Shown: piece after piece, positions 18,101-26,649 of the stretch
How the letters are laid out: every line of letters starts with the position of its first letter
How positions within the stretch are numbered: the first letter of the stretch is position 1
NCBI GenBank assembly: GCA_001899635.1
Contig: MKVQ01000005.1
Span: 434,001 to 498,000, forward strand
Length of the DNA: 64,000 nt
From: Myxococcales bacterium 68-20
GTDB taxonomy: Bacteria; Myxococcota_A; Polyangia; Polyangiales; Polyangiaceae
Direction: 5' to 3'
The notes under the pieces: generated by a model
What the model saw: the letters and a program-made list of their open reading frames with translations, nothing else
The model's database searches: none
What the model was told of the DNA's origin: nothing
Program-made: the position numbers and the translations under genes

Positions 18101-21100
18101 CGCCGGCGCGCCGGGACCGGTCGGGTTCGAGACCCCCGCTTTCCAGGAGCTCCTCGCGCAGCTCGCCAAGCGCGCCGAGAAGGCGACGACGCCCGCTCGA
18201 GCGCAGGCCTACTCATTCCTGCTCGCTTCTCTCCTCGTCGTCGCCAACGTCGACCTCTCACGCGCACGCGCGCTCCTCGACGCGATCCACGACGGCGACC
18301 CACGGCACGTCGGTGCGCTCCGCCTCCTCGAGGCGATCGCGCGGCGCGGGCCGAGCGCGCAGCAGGTCGCCAACGTCCTCAAGCAGCAGGGCGAGAGCTT
18401 CACCGACGTCCGCGCCCGGCTCGGCGCGCTCTGGGAGCTCGCGAGTCTCGAGGCGTGGCGGCTCTCCACCGGCGAGTCGGTCGCGACCTATACCCGCATC
18501 CTCGAGCTCGACCCGACCGATCCATCGGCCCTCGAGGCCGCCGTTCGGCTCGCGCTCTGGCCGGCGAGGCGCGGCGAGGTCGCTGCTCGGCGCGCGGCGG
18601 TCGCGGCGCTCCGCTCGCTCTCCGCCCTTGCACACGACGAGGCGATGCGCATCGCGAACGACCTCCGCCTCGGGCTCATGCTCGAGGCCCACGCGATGGA
18701 TCCGACGACCGAGCGCGACGCCATGACGAGCGCTTCGCGCGAATCGCTCGAGCGCCTCCGCGAGGTCCTCACCCTCGACCCGCTGAGCGTCACGGCCGCG
18801 ACCTCGCTCGCCCGCGTCGCCAATCGCCTCGGAGACGCGAGCGGCGCCGCCGCGGCCGCGATCTCCCTCGCCGAGCTGTCGGTCCAGCCCAAGGTTCGCG
18901 CCAAGTACCTCGTCGACGCGGCCAACCTCCTCCTCAGCGACTCTACCGACGAGGCGCTCGGACCGATGGACGAGCGCACCGAGCGCGCGGCCCAGCTCCT
19001 CGAGAAGGCGCTCGACTCGGATCCGAACTCCACCACCGCCGCGACCCGCCTCTCCCAGGTGCGCGGGGCGCAGCATCAGAGCGAGCGGCTCATCGACGTC
19101 TTCCGCAGCGCGCTCTCCCGCGCCACGGCTAAGGACACGATCGTCTTCGTCGGTACGGAGATCGCTCGCGTCGCCCGCGACGAGCTCGGCGAGATCGGCG
19201 TCGCGATCGAGGCGATGCGCGCGGTCCGCGCCGCCGCGCCCGATCACATCCCCTCCCTCCTCACGCTCTCGGAGCTCTTCATCGCCCAGCGCGCGTGGCC
19301 CGAGGCCGTGGAGACCCTCGAGGACATCGTCGCGCGCGGCAAGGAGCCCGCGCCTCGCGTCACCGCACTCTTCGCGCTCGCGAGCGTCTACGAGAAGGTG
19401 CTGAGCGATCCGATCGAGGCCGAGCGCGCCCTCCGCACCGCGCTCTCGATCGAGCCGGAGAACCCGCGAGCGATCCGCGCGCTCATCCATCGCCTCGCAG
19501 CGAAGCAGAACGAACCCGACGCGGACGGCCAACCGCAAAACAAGACCGCCGCCAAGCTCGAGATCGCGAGCCTGCTCGATCGCCTCGCGCACGTCGAGAA
19601 GGACCGCCACGTAAAATGCGACATCCTCCTCGAGCTCGCCGACATCCGCGTGGCGCTCAAGGACATGGCGCAGGCCGAGAAGGCGCTCGTCGAGGCCGTG
19701 GCGACCGCGCCCGACCACGCGCGGGCCTTCGCGCGACTCTCGCGCTTCTTCCGCTCGCCGCAGAACCCCGGACCGGGCGGCCTCGACGCCGTCTCGTACG
19801 CGCGCGCGCTCGGCGCCGTCATCGGACGCGGTCAGCAGCTCGGCACGTCCGATCCGCGCTGGTACGCGTCGCTCGGTCATATCGAGGTGGAGCAGCTCAA
19901 CCGCCTCCGTGACGGCGTCGGACACCTCCAGCGCGCCGTCCAGATGGACCCGAACCTGCACGAGTGCCGGTTCGAGCTCGCCAGCGCGTTCTCGCGGCTC
20001 GGCGCCCACGACGACGCGTCGAAGACCGTGCTCTCGATGATCACGCCGAACGCGACGCCGCTGGTATCGATCTCCGATCCCGCCGCGGCGCTCGAGCTCC
20101 TCGAGCGCGCGTTCAATGCCGAGCGCCGGCAGGAAGAGGCAATCGTCGTCAGCGAGCTCCGCGCGATCGCGGGGGAGCTCGACGAAGGGCGTCACGCCTG
20201 GCTCCGCGGGCGGAGGTTGCCGCCGTTCGAGCAACATCACGCCGTGCTCGATCGGAGCACGCTCGTGAGCCACGTCATCCCGCCCGAAGGCCGTCACCTC
20301 CTGCTCGACATCGCGGCTGCGATCTCGGGCATCGAGACGAAGCTCCTCCGCGCGGACATCAGCGAGATCGGGATCACCGCCCGCGACCGCATCGGAAAGC
20401 GGAGCGGGAACCCGACGCGCCTCCTCCTCGATCGCATCGCGAAGGCGCTCGGGATCGGCGACGTCGAGCTGGTCGTGACTCCGAACGTCTCGCGAACGCG
20501 CGTGCTCGCGCAGGACGGGATCTGGGTCGTCGTCCCGAAGGCGCTGACCGAGCTCCCCGAGCCGACGCAGCTCGCATCGATGGGACGCGCGCTCGCCCGC
20601 GTCGCGCTCAACGTCCCGTGGCTCGAGGAGCTGCCGCCCCCGCACATCGAGGCGATGCTCGTCGCCGCCGCGCGCGCGGTGAATCCGGCGTACGGCAAGG
20701 ACGACGTCGACGTCCTCTCGCTGAAGCTCGTGATGCAGTACGAGCCGAACCTCGCGAAGGAGCTCTCACGCAAGCAGAAGCAAGCGCTGGAGAAGCTCGT
20801 TCCGCTCATGAACGCGACGGGCCCGGGCTTCGGCGGTGCGCCGGGCGCCGGGCAAGGCGGACGCCTCATCCCGATCGACGTGCTCATCGGCGCCCTCGCT
20901 CGCGCGGAGCTCCGCATCGCGTACCTTCTCACGGGCGACGTGCTCGCGACGATCGACGAGCTGCGCGGCCTCGACAGCGCCTTCCTCCAGGCGACCGAGA
21001 GCGCTGGCCGCGGCTCGGTCGCGGCGGTGCTCGATCACCCGTTCGCAGGCGACGTCGTTCGCTTCGCGCTCACGCCCGAAGCGACGGCGCTCCGCCGCCG

Positions 21101-21125
21101 CGTCGGCTCCACCTGGGCGGGCTGA
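15108..21125 (+). CDS. Giant TPR-repeat protein (2005 residues)
   Basis: A very large, probably cytoplasmic repeat protein. The first 55 residues are acidic (SVDLEDVEEVPLSVDEISAIDIDIEEDNV). About residues 90-245 are a disordered Pro-rich linker with runs such as PPPPLPPHRPG. From about 250 to 1700 the sequence is back-to-back TPR-like helix pairs, typified by LYARALTETPEDELIADRLV and AIGDIERALEIDPDDATLV. The last 300 residues form a different, non-repeat domain (VIPPEGRHLLLDIAAAISG onward, including a Gly-rich stretch GPGFGGAPGAGQGG). No signal peptide or membrane segment is seen. Related long TPR proteins occur in Polyangia genomes, but I know no assigned role; scaffolding is an inference. 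The ATG at 15108 is preferred to a GTG at 15090. It converges on the hybrid kinase with 40 bp between. Confidence 0.85.
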   Translation: MAEGPGQRFPSPPKTEDAGVRSAGRPEYESVDLEDVEEVPLSVDEISAIDIDIEEDNVDKILAMTGENWSIDAQRETLKEAAKDPATKDKRDGRESPPPPGVKPSLHIPTPYDFGGTDRPSDSILVDDAELSGAVEPAGGGRKAARGIEEPARPSLTRPPQRTMPPPLPGGPSSIAPPRSFPPPPLPPHRPGSSGSVRPGAPASRRPPPPPLPKSDITGASRVHPVAPPEREAPRISPEGHTLVELLTTRIERLAGAEDRVGLSRAHLELAIVHETLGDDTKVNAEVTAALEVDPDLAPAHGILRRRLHHRTQLVPMLRHLDREIAVASGEAATVELLVERARLLVAGDRTDDARDAWELVLSRAPHHSATLKGLETDLGRRVFADRADRGAAAGSKAPAGKDDLVPTTDEDRWEDLVTHLGRMADAYSAQPDLAAWIHVERARLLEHRLGRVDAARGAFERALRLDGGVGPVRDAFTLHCAAHHDTARLAALLAEEARLEPSSSRCARLELDAATLAHTLLGDDAQAVALLEHAAARAPTTPSVDRRVLDDLVRLYETSGQWPEAARTRRARLRFFTDASTQVYELKRLSAIEERLGSLEDAIGDIERALEIDPDDATLVDELDRLLSLAGKDDVRIALWHGEAQRTEEGSKRARSLAKAAQLAEAIGRHDEALRHLRAAWVAAPGDSEILDQLSRLMSPAPTETFDREVRGLIELYSQAAQATRDTGRRVAYLEKVAVLWEELVGDQLRATRTFEEILRLEPGRRGAVLGLERTAGRVGDDRALSRALSDEAKLAEDGVDVLGLRVRSAQVLSRVDPARAASLVHEVLEQDPHHVAARALETRLHEEAGRWELATQSIRARLDIVVTTMDKVALWLQLAQIYDARLRDPKSAVEALQEARKADPIHPVPPEEIARVLEAAGDAKALRVSIEQLSQDAITPQERARHLTHAAEIDELRLMDDLSAATLYARALTETPEDELIADRLVRVLARRIVTTAGAPGPVGFETPAFQELLAQLAKRAEKATTPARAQAYSFLLASLLVVANVDLSRARALLDAIHDGDPRHVGALRLLEAIARRGPSAQQVANVLKQQGESFTDVRARLGALWELASLEAWRLSTGESVATYTRILELDPTDPSALEAAVRLALWPARRGEVAARRAAVAALRSLSALAHDEAMRIANDLRLGLMLEAHAMDPTTERDAMTSASRESLERLREVLTLDPLSVTAATSLARVANRLGDASGAAAAAISLAELSVQPKVRAKYLVDAANLLLSDSTDEALGPMDERTERAAQLLEKALDSDPNSTTAATRLSQVRGAQHQSERLIDVFRSALSRATAKDTIVFVGTEIARVARDELGEIGVAIEAMRAVRAAAPDHIPSLLTLSELFIAQRAWPEAVETLEDIVARGKEPAPRVTALFALASVYEKVLSDPIEAERALRTALSIEPENPRAIRALIHRLAAKQNEPDADGQPQNKTAAKLEIASLLDRLAHVEKDRHVKCDILLELADIRVALKDMAQAEKALVEAVATAPDHARAFARLSRFFRSPQNPGPGGLDAVSYARALGAVIGRGQQLGTSDPRWYASLGHIEVEQLNRLRDGVGHLQRAVQMDPNLHECRFELASAFSRLGAHDDASKTVLSMITPNATPLVSISDPAAALELLERAFNAERRQEEAIVVSELRAIAGELDEGRHAWLRGRRLPPFEQHHAVLDRSTLVSHVIPPEGRHLLLDIAAAISGIETKLLRADISEIGITARDRIGKRSGNPTRLLLDRIAKALGIGDVELVVTPNVSRTRVLAQDGIWVVVPKALTELPEPTQLASMGRALARVALNVPWLEELPPPHIEAMLVAAARAVNPAYGKDDVDVLSLKLVMQYEPNLAKELSRKQKQALEKLVPLMNATGPGFGGAPGAGQGGRLIPIDVLIGALARAELRIAYLLTGDVLATIDELRGLDSAFLQATESAGRGSVAAVLDHPFAGDVVRFALTPEATALRRRVGSTWAG

Positions 21126-21165
21126 GCGGCGACGGCCCGCGCCGCTCCGCCCGAACCCGGAGCAC

Positions 21166-24100
21166 TCAGTGGTGCATCAGCTGGCGAACGCGCTCGAGGA
21201 GCGCCGTCTGCGAGAATGGCTTCTGGAGGAGCATCTCGGACGCGACCTGGGCCTCCTCGAGCGGGATGCTCTCGGGTGAGAAGCCGGACACGAACAGCAG
21301 CTTCGCCGACAGATTGAGGTCGTAGAGGCGCCGTCCGAGCTCCGGCCCCGTCACGCCCGGCATGAGCACGTCGAGGATGACGAGCCCGATGCGCGCCCCT
21401 TGCTGACGCGCCACGTCGAGCGCCTCGAGCGAGCCGCTCGCCGCGACGACGCGATAGCCGTTGCGCTCGAGGATCTTGGCGATCGAGCGGCGCACGAGAT
21501 CGTCGTCGTCGACGACGAGGATCGTGTCGGGCCCCTCGTGCTTGACGATCGGAGCAGGCAGCGCGCCGATCGGGCGCACCGGCGAGAGGTGGCGGCGTTC
21601 GACGCGCTTGAGGAACAGGCGGAACTGGGTCCCCTTCCCGAGCTCGCTCGACACGTCGATGCCGCCGCCGCAATTGCGCGCGAAGGCGTAGACCATCGAG
21701 AGGCCGAGCCCGCTGCCGCTGCCCGACGGCTTGGTCGTGAAGAACGGCTCGAAGATCCGCGAGAGCGTCTCCGTGCTCATGCCCTCGCCGGTGTCGGAGA
21801 CCTCGAGCTCCACGTACGCCCCGGGCATGAGGTTGACGTGCTGGGCCGCGGCGTCACCGAGCACGACGTTCCTCGTCGTGATCGTGAGCGCCCCTCCGCT
21901 CGGCATCGCGTCGCGAGCGTTGATGAGGAGGTTGACGAGCGCCTGGTCGAAGCTCCCCTGATCCACCTCCACGGCGTCCACCGCGGGTGAGAGGTTCGTC
22001 GCGACGGTCACCTTCGATCCGACGACGCGCCGGAGCATCGGCTCGAGCGTGGCGATGAGCTGGTTGACGTCGTGCACCGCGACGGGCACCGGCTGGTGTC
22101 GCGAGAAGCTGAGGAGCTGGCTCGTCAACTGCGCGGCACGCGTGGTCGCCTGCGAGATGATGTCGAGCTCGATCGTCAGCTCGGCGTCGAGCGCGGCGCG
22201 CTCACGAGCCGCCGAGAGAGCGACCTTCATCGCCGCGAGCATGTTGTTGAAGTCGTGCGCGAGGCCGCCCGCGAGCTGCCCCATGGCCTCCATCTTCTTC
22301 GCTTGCTGGAGCGACGAATGGAGCTGCTCGCGCTCGAAGAGGAGACGCGCGATCTCGAGCGTGATCGGGACCTGATGAGAAAGGAGGACGAGGAGCGACC
22401 GATCATCGAGCGTGAAAGGGGCGTCGTCGACCGAACGCTCGATGCAGAGCGCGCCGACGGGCTTCTCGTAGAGGTTCAGCGGCACCGCGATCACGCGGGT
22501 CGGATCGAAGGGCTGTTCGCCCACGCCGCGCGCCTCACCGGTGAGAGGCGGCCACGCCTCGCCCGCTTGATGGACCGCGCGGAGCAGCGCGCCATGGGGG
22601 GAGTCGGCGCCGATCGAGATCGAGATCTCGCTCCCGCGGTGGCGGAAGACGGCCGTCCCCGTCGTGGTGGACTCCGGCTGGAACCAGATCGCCCCGCGAG
22701 CCGCGTTGATCGAGCTCATGAGCTCGTCGAGGATCCTGCCTGCCTGCTGCTCTGTCTTCAGATCACGCCGTGGCGCCTGGGCAACGTGAAGCAGCGCCGC
22801 GAGCTGGCGGTTCATGCGGCTCGATCGGCGGCTGCTGCTCGAACCTTCGAGCGCGGTCACCTCCAGCACCGGGGTCGGCAACGCGAACTCCTCGCGCACC
22901 CAGCGTGCCCGATGCACCGCGCCGTGCTCGGTAGCGAGCATCTCGGCGATACGAGCTTGATCGCGTGCGGCGTCGCCGCGGCCTTCGGCGCGAAGCTTGT
23001 GCGCACGCGCGCGAGCCACGCCATAGAGGACCCACGTACAGCTCTGCTCGTCCGCGAGGGCCTCGGCCTCTCCGAGCGCCTTGCTCGCCTTTCGCTCGTT
23101 GCCCTCGAACCACGCGAGCGTGCCCTCGGCGAGGAGCAAGTGGGCGCGCAACACCGGGAGCTTCGCGATGACAGCGAAGTCCGCTGTCGCCCGTCGGAGC
23201 GCCCCGACGTGGCGGTCTCGCTCGAGCGCGCTCGAGCGGAACGCCTGGAACATCCGGGCGTGGACGATCGCGAGGTAGTACTCGAACACCACGGGATGGG
23301 CAGAGCGAGGCTCGTGGCCCTCCGCGTCGAAGGCTCGGATCAGCTCGTCGAATTCATCGCCGAAGTCGCCGCGCTCGACGTACCAGCGCGCCCGCGGCCC
23401 CCACGAGAGAAGGCGGTGAAAGCCGTGTCCACCGTCGCCGGCGGCGACGGCCGACAGCTGCGCCGCGAGCCATGGCGAGCTCGGCTCCCGCCCGAGCACC
23501 GCCAAGGTCGCGCGGGTCCGATGCAGCAGGTACTCCACCGCCACCGGTCGCGTATTGCTGCGACGAAGGCGGTCGAGCCCTCGCTCGAGCCACGACCACG
23601 CCTCGATCGACCGCCCGCGCGCCGCCTGGATCATCTCGGCATTCGAGATGTGGTAGCAGTACTCGTTGAGCTCGAGCCACGGCCCGAAGATGTCGACGCA
23701 CTCGCGGGCGAGGTTCATCCCCACGTCCAGCTCGCCGGCGTAGAGCAGCGCCGACGATCGTAGCTGGAGGCAGAAGACCGTCGTCACCGGGTCGTGCTGC
23801 TCCGCGGCGATGGCCTCGGCCCGGGCGAACTCGCGGGCGCTCGCATCGTGGAGGCGCATCCCCTTGAGGACGAAACCATTGATCGCACGGGCGCGCGCCG
23901 TTGCCCGCGCCGAGGCCCCTTGCTTGCTCAGCTCCAGAGCCTCGGCGCTGCTCTGGACGAGGCGGAGCGGCTCACCGTACTCGAGGCCGAGACGCGCGTT
24001 CTGATAGTGCAGCCCCGAGAGCAGCTCGATCTCGTTGCGCCCCGGCGCGCGGGCGGCGCGATCGACGAAGCGCCTCGCCTTCGCGCCGGCAACCGCGAGC

Positions 24101-26583
24101 GCGGTCCGTGCCGCCGACCCGACGGTACCGACGGGCATCCGAACGCCGAGCGCGAGGAAGGCGCGCTCGAGCATCTCGGAGGCGCGCTTCGGCTCCGCCC
24201 GCGTCTGGTACACCCAGGCGAGCCGCCCGAGCAGCGTCGCGCGCTCCTCCGGATCCGCCGAGCACTCGAGCGCGGCCCCGAACGCGGCGAGGCTCTCGTC
24301 GAGCATGCCGAGCCGGAGCTGCGCCTCTCCTACGGCGCGGTGGTGGTTGGCGTCGAGCCTCCTTCCCGCTCGGGCGGCTGCCTTGCTCGCATAGCCTAGG
24401 TACTCGAGCGCGGTCTCGTTGCTGAAGCGGTCGAGTGCGGCCCTTGCCGCCGCGCGGCAGGCGTCGAGAGCCTGCGACGGGTCCTTGTCGACCTCACCGT
24501 TCACGAAGTGGAGCGCGATCGCGCAGAGTGCGTCGACGGTCGACGACCGCTCCGACGCGAGCGACTCCGCGACACGCTGATGCAGGCGCTTGCGCGCGCC
24601 GCCCTCGATCCCCTCGAGCAACATCTCGCGGAGGCTGTCGTGGACGAAGCGATGGCTGCCGTCCCCCTCCGACTCCACGAGCCCTGCGCGACGCGCCGCC
24701 GCCAGCCCGAACCCGAGGTCGTCGACCGAGAGATCGACCACGCGGGCGAGCAGCTCGTCGTCGAACGCGGTCCCGATCACCGCTGCGGCCTCGAGCACGC
24801 GCTGCGTCGCGGCCGGGAGCTCCGCGAGGCGGCGGCCGAGCAGCGCGAGCGCGCCGCGCGGAAGGACGATGCGATCGGCGCGGGCGACGTCGAAGAGCCA
24901 GGCACGGGAGTGCGGCCGGACCGCGCCCGCGTCGAGGAACGCTCCCAGCACCTCGAGGACACCGAGCACCGTCCCGTCGGCCATCGCATGGACGCGGCGT
25001 ACGAGGGCCTCGCTCGCACGCAGCTCGCCAAGGTGCGAGGCAACGAGCGCGCCGACCTGCGTCTCGGTCAGCGGCCCGAGCTCCACGACGAGGGTCCGCT
25101 TCGGCAGTGCGGCCGCAAAGCGATCCGCGAGCGCGCCGGGCGAGCTCGCGCTGGAGCGAGAGCCGAGCAGCAGCACGATGGGGGCCTCGCCGACCCGGTA
25201 CGCGACGCGCAGCAAGGCGTCTGCGCTCGCCGGATCCATCCACTGGATGTCGTCGATGAAGAGGTGGAGCGGCCGCCGCGCGGCGAGGCGGAGGAGGATC
25301 TCCGCTGCGCCCTCGGCGAGCGCGTCGGCGCCGCCCGTGCTCGGCGGGACGCCCTGGCCGGAGACTCCATCGCTCGCGGCGCCCGCGAGGCTCGGCGCGA
25401 TGATCTTGGCGACGAGCGCGAGCTTGCCGAGGCTCGCCATGAACTCGTCATCACTCGAAGCGGGTCTGCCTCGCCGCCTCGTCGATGCAACATAGCCCTC
25501 GAGGATGCGGCGCAAGGTGGAGAGCGGCGCGTCGTCCCGCGTGCACTTGAGCTCCAGGACGGTGCCGCGCTCGCGCGCGCGCCCAGTGACCGCCGCGAGG
25601 AGCCGCGTCTTGCCGGCACCGCGTTTTCCGCTGACGACGACCACGGCGCCGCGCTCGCGGACCGGTCCCTCGGCGTCTTCCCGTTTCGTCTTTCGCTCCG
25701 ACACGGAGCCGAGGAAGTCCCCGATCTGCTCGAGCTCGGCAGCGCGCGCCACGAGGGGGATCGCCCTGCGATCGAGCTCGTAGCCGCTCGGGCCGAGGAG
25801 CGGCTCGCCCCGGGCCATCCGCTCGAGCTCCGCCTTCACCGCGCGCGCCTCCGGGTAGCGGTCCTCGGGATCGTGCTGGAGCAGGCCAGCGATGATCTCG
25901 GCGAGATCGACGGACACTGCCGACGCGATCAGCTCCGCGCGCGCGTCCGCGCCGAACGGACCGACCCCCGTGCGCGTCGCGAGCGCCTGGCCCGTGAGAC
26001 ACTCGAGGAGCACCCGCCCGACCGCGAAGAGGTCCGTACGGCCGTCCACCCGGCCCGGCATCACGAGCTGCTCCGGCGCGGCGTAGGCAGCCGTCCCGGC
26101 CGCGTCCTCCCTACCCAGCCGCTCGATCGGGGTCGCGAAGCCGAAGTCGACGAGCTTCAACGCACCGCCGGTGCTCTCGATGATGATGTTGCGCGGCTTG
26201 ACGTCACGATGAACGAGGCCGGCGTCGTGGACGGCGGAGAGCGCGTCGAGCAGCTCGCTCAGCAGGGCGATGCATACGCTCTCGTCGAGCCGTTCCGCCT
26301 GCATCCGCCCCGCGAGCGTCTCGCCGACGACCAGCTCCATCACGAGGTACGGCAGACCGTCGACGTCGCCGACCTCGAGGACCTCGGGTAGCGCGCGGTG
26401 CTTGACCCGCGCGAGCGCGACGGCCTCGCGATAGATCCAGCGCGTCCAGCGCGCCTTCACGCTCGGCAGCTTCACCGCACACGGTGTTCCGGCCTGCACC
26501 GCGCGGTAAACGACCGAGTGAGCTCCGCGTCCGAGCTCGTCGAAGATCTGGATGCCTGGGAGCTGCGGACTACTGAAGGCCAT
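21166..26583 (-). CDS. Ser/Thr kinase - ATPase - TPR - GAF - histidine kinase - receiver hybrid
   Basis: A single chain of about 1805 residues. Order: a Ser/Thr kinase (about 12-260) with G-loop GRGAHSVVY, AVK lysine, HRDVKPRN, DFG and APE motifs all present; an AAA/STAND-type ATPase with Walker A GKRGAGKT (about 320) and Walker B LHLFIDDIQWMD (about 441); a long TPR-like helical region; a GAF domain (about 1230-1400); a histidine kinase with AHDFNNML (His about 1444), NLLINARDAMPSGG, DTGEGM and GSGSGLGLSMVY; a receiver with Asp in LVILDVLMPG (about 1739) and Lys in LLQKPFS. All catalytic residues are visible. HstK-type Ser/Thr-His kinases of cyanobacteria and myxobacteria share much of this plan. 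The gene lies 67 bp downstream of the YcaO gene on the same strand and may be co-transcribed. ATG at 26583 (GTG just before). Confidence 0.93.
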   Translation of the reverse strand: MAFSSPQLPGIQIFDELGRGAHSVVYRAVQAGTPCAVKLPSVKARWTRWIYREAVALARVKHRALPEVLEVGDVDGLPYLVMELVVGETLAGRMQAERLDESVCIALLSELLDALSAVHDAGLVHRDVKPRNIIIESTGGALKLVDFGFATPIERLGREDAAGTAAYAAPEQLVMPGRVDGRTDLFAVGRVLLECLTGQALATRTGVGPFGADARAELIASAVSVDLAEIIAGLLQHDPEDRYPEARAVKAELERMARGEPLLGPSGYELDRRAIPLVARAAELEQIGDFLGSVSERKTKREDAEGPVRERGAVVVVSGKRGAGKTRLLAAVTGRARERGTVLELKCTRDDAPLSTLRRILEGYVASTRRRGRPASSDDEFMASLGKLALVAKIIAPSLAGAASDGVSGQGVPPSTGGADALAEGAAEILLRLAARRPLHLFIDDIQWMDPASADALLRVAYRVGEAPIVLLLGSRSSASSPGALADRFAAALPKRTLVVELGPLTETQVGALVASHLGELRASEALVRRVHAMADGTVLGVLEVLGAFLDAGAVRPHSRAWLFDVARADRIVLPRGALALLGRRLAELPAATQRVLEAAAVIGTAFDDELLARVVDLSVDDLGFGLAAARRAGLVESEGDGSHRFVHDSLREMLLEGIEGGARKRLHQRVAESLASERSSTVDALCAIALHFVNGEVDKDPSQALDACRAAARAALDRFSNETALEYLGYASKAAARAGRRLDANHHRAVGEAQLRLGMLDESLAAFGAALECSADPEERATLLGRLAWVYQTRAEPKRASEMLERAFLALGVRMPVGTVGSAARTALAVAGAKARRFVDRAARAPGRNEIELLSGLHYQNARLGLEYGEPLRLVQSSAEALELSKQGASARATARARAINGFVLKGMRLHDASAREFARAEAIAAEQHDPVTTVFCLQLRSSALLYAGELDVGMNLARECVDIFGPWLELNEYCYHISNAEMIQAARGRSIEAWSWLERGLDRLRRSNTRPVAVEYLLHRTRATLAVLGREPSSPWLAAQLSAVAAGDGGHGFHRLLSWGPRARWYVERGDFGDEFDELIRAFDAEGHEPRSAHPVVFEYYLAIVHARMFQAFRSSALERDRHVGALRRATADFAVIAKLPVLRAHLLLAEGTLAWFEGNERKASKALGEAEALADEQSCTWVLYGVARARAHKLRAEGRGDAARDQARIAEMLATEHGAVHRARWVREEFALPTPVLEVTALEGSSSSRRSSRMNRQLAALLHVAQAPRRDLKTEQQAGRILDELMSSINAARGAIWFQPESTTTGTAVFRHRGSEISISIGADSPHGALLRAVHQAGEAWPPLTGEARGVGEQPFDPTRVIAVPLNLYEKPVGALCIERSVDDAPFTLDDRSLLVLLSHQVPITLEIARLLFEREQLHSSLQQAKKMEAMGQLAGGLAHDFNNMLAAMKVALSAARERAALDAELTIELDIISQATTRAAQLTSQLLSFSRHQPVPVAVHDVNQLIATLEPMLRRVVGSKVTVATNLSPAVDAVEVDQGSFDQALVNLLINARDAMPSGGALTITTRNVVLGDAAAQHVNLMPGAYVELEVSDTGEGMSTETLSRIFEPFFTTKPSGSGSGLGLSMVYAFARNCGGGIDVSSELGKGTQFRLFLKRVERRHLSPVRPIGALPAPIVKHEGPDTILVVDDDDLVRRSIAKILERNGYRVVAASGSLEALDVARQQGARIGLVILDVLMPGVTGPELGRRLYDLNLSAKLLFVSGFSPESIPLEEAQVASEMLLQKPFSQTALLERVRQLMHH

Positions 26584-26585
26584 CA

Positions 26586-26619
26586 CTGCCCGGCCAGGCT
26601 ACCCCGGGCAGCGCCTCCT
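26586..26619 (-). promoter_or_regulatory. Shine-Dalgarno separated from the start codon by a hairpin
   Basis: On the minus strand a consensus AGGAGG (26619-26614) lies 30 bp ahead of the hybrid-kinase ATG, too far for normal use. Between them CTGCCCGG and CCGGGCAG (26611-26604 and 26593-26586) pair perfectly over 8 bp with a 10-nt loop, leaving 2 nt on each side. If folded, the hairpin would bring AGGAGG within reach of the ATG. It could instead be a weak terminator for the YcaO operon. Confidence 0.5.
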
Positions 26620-26649
26620 AGGAACGCGCAAACGCTGTCGTCGCCCTCA

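Noticed and set aside
18258-20645. 795-codon antisense frame opposite the TPR gene
   Set aside because: Composition mirrors the TPR codons read backwards; no domain seen and no ribosome site.
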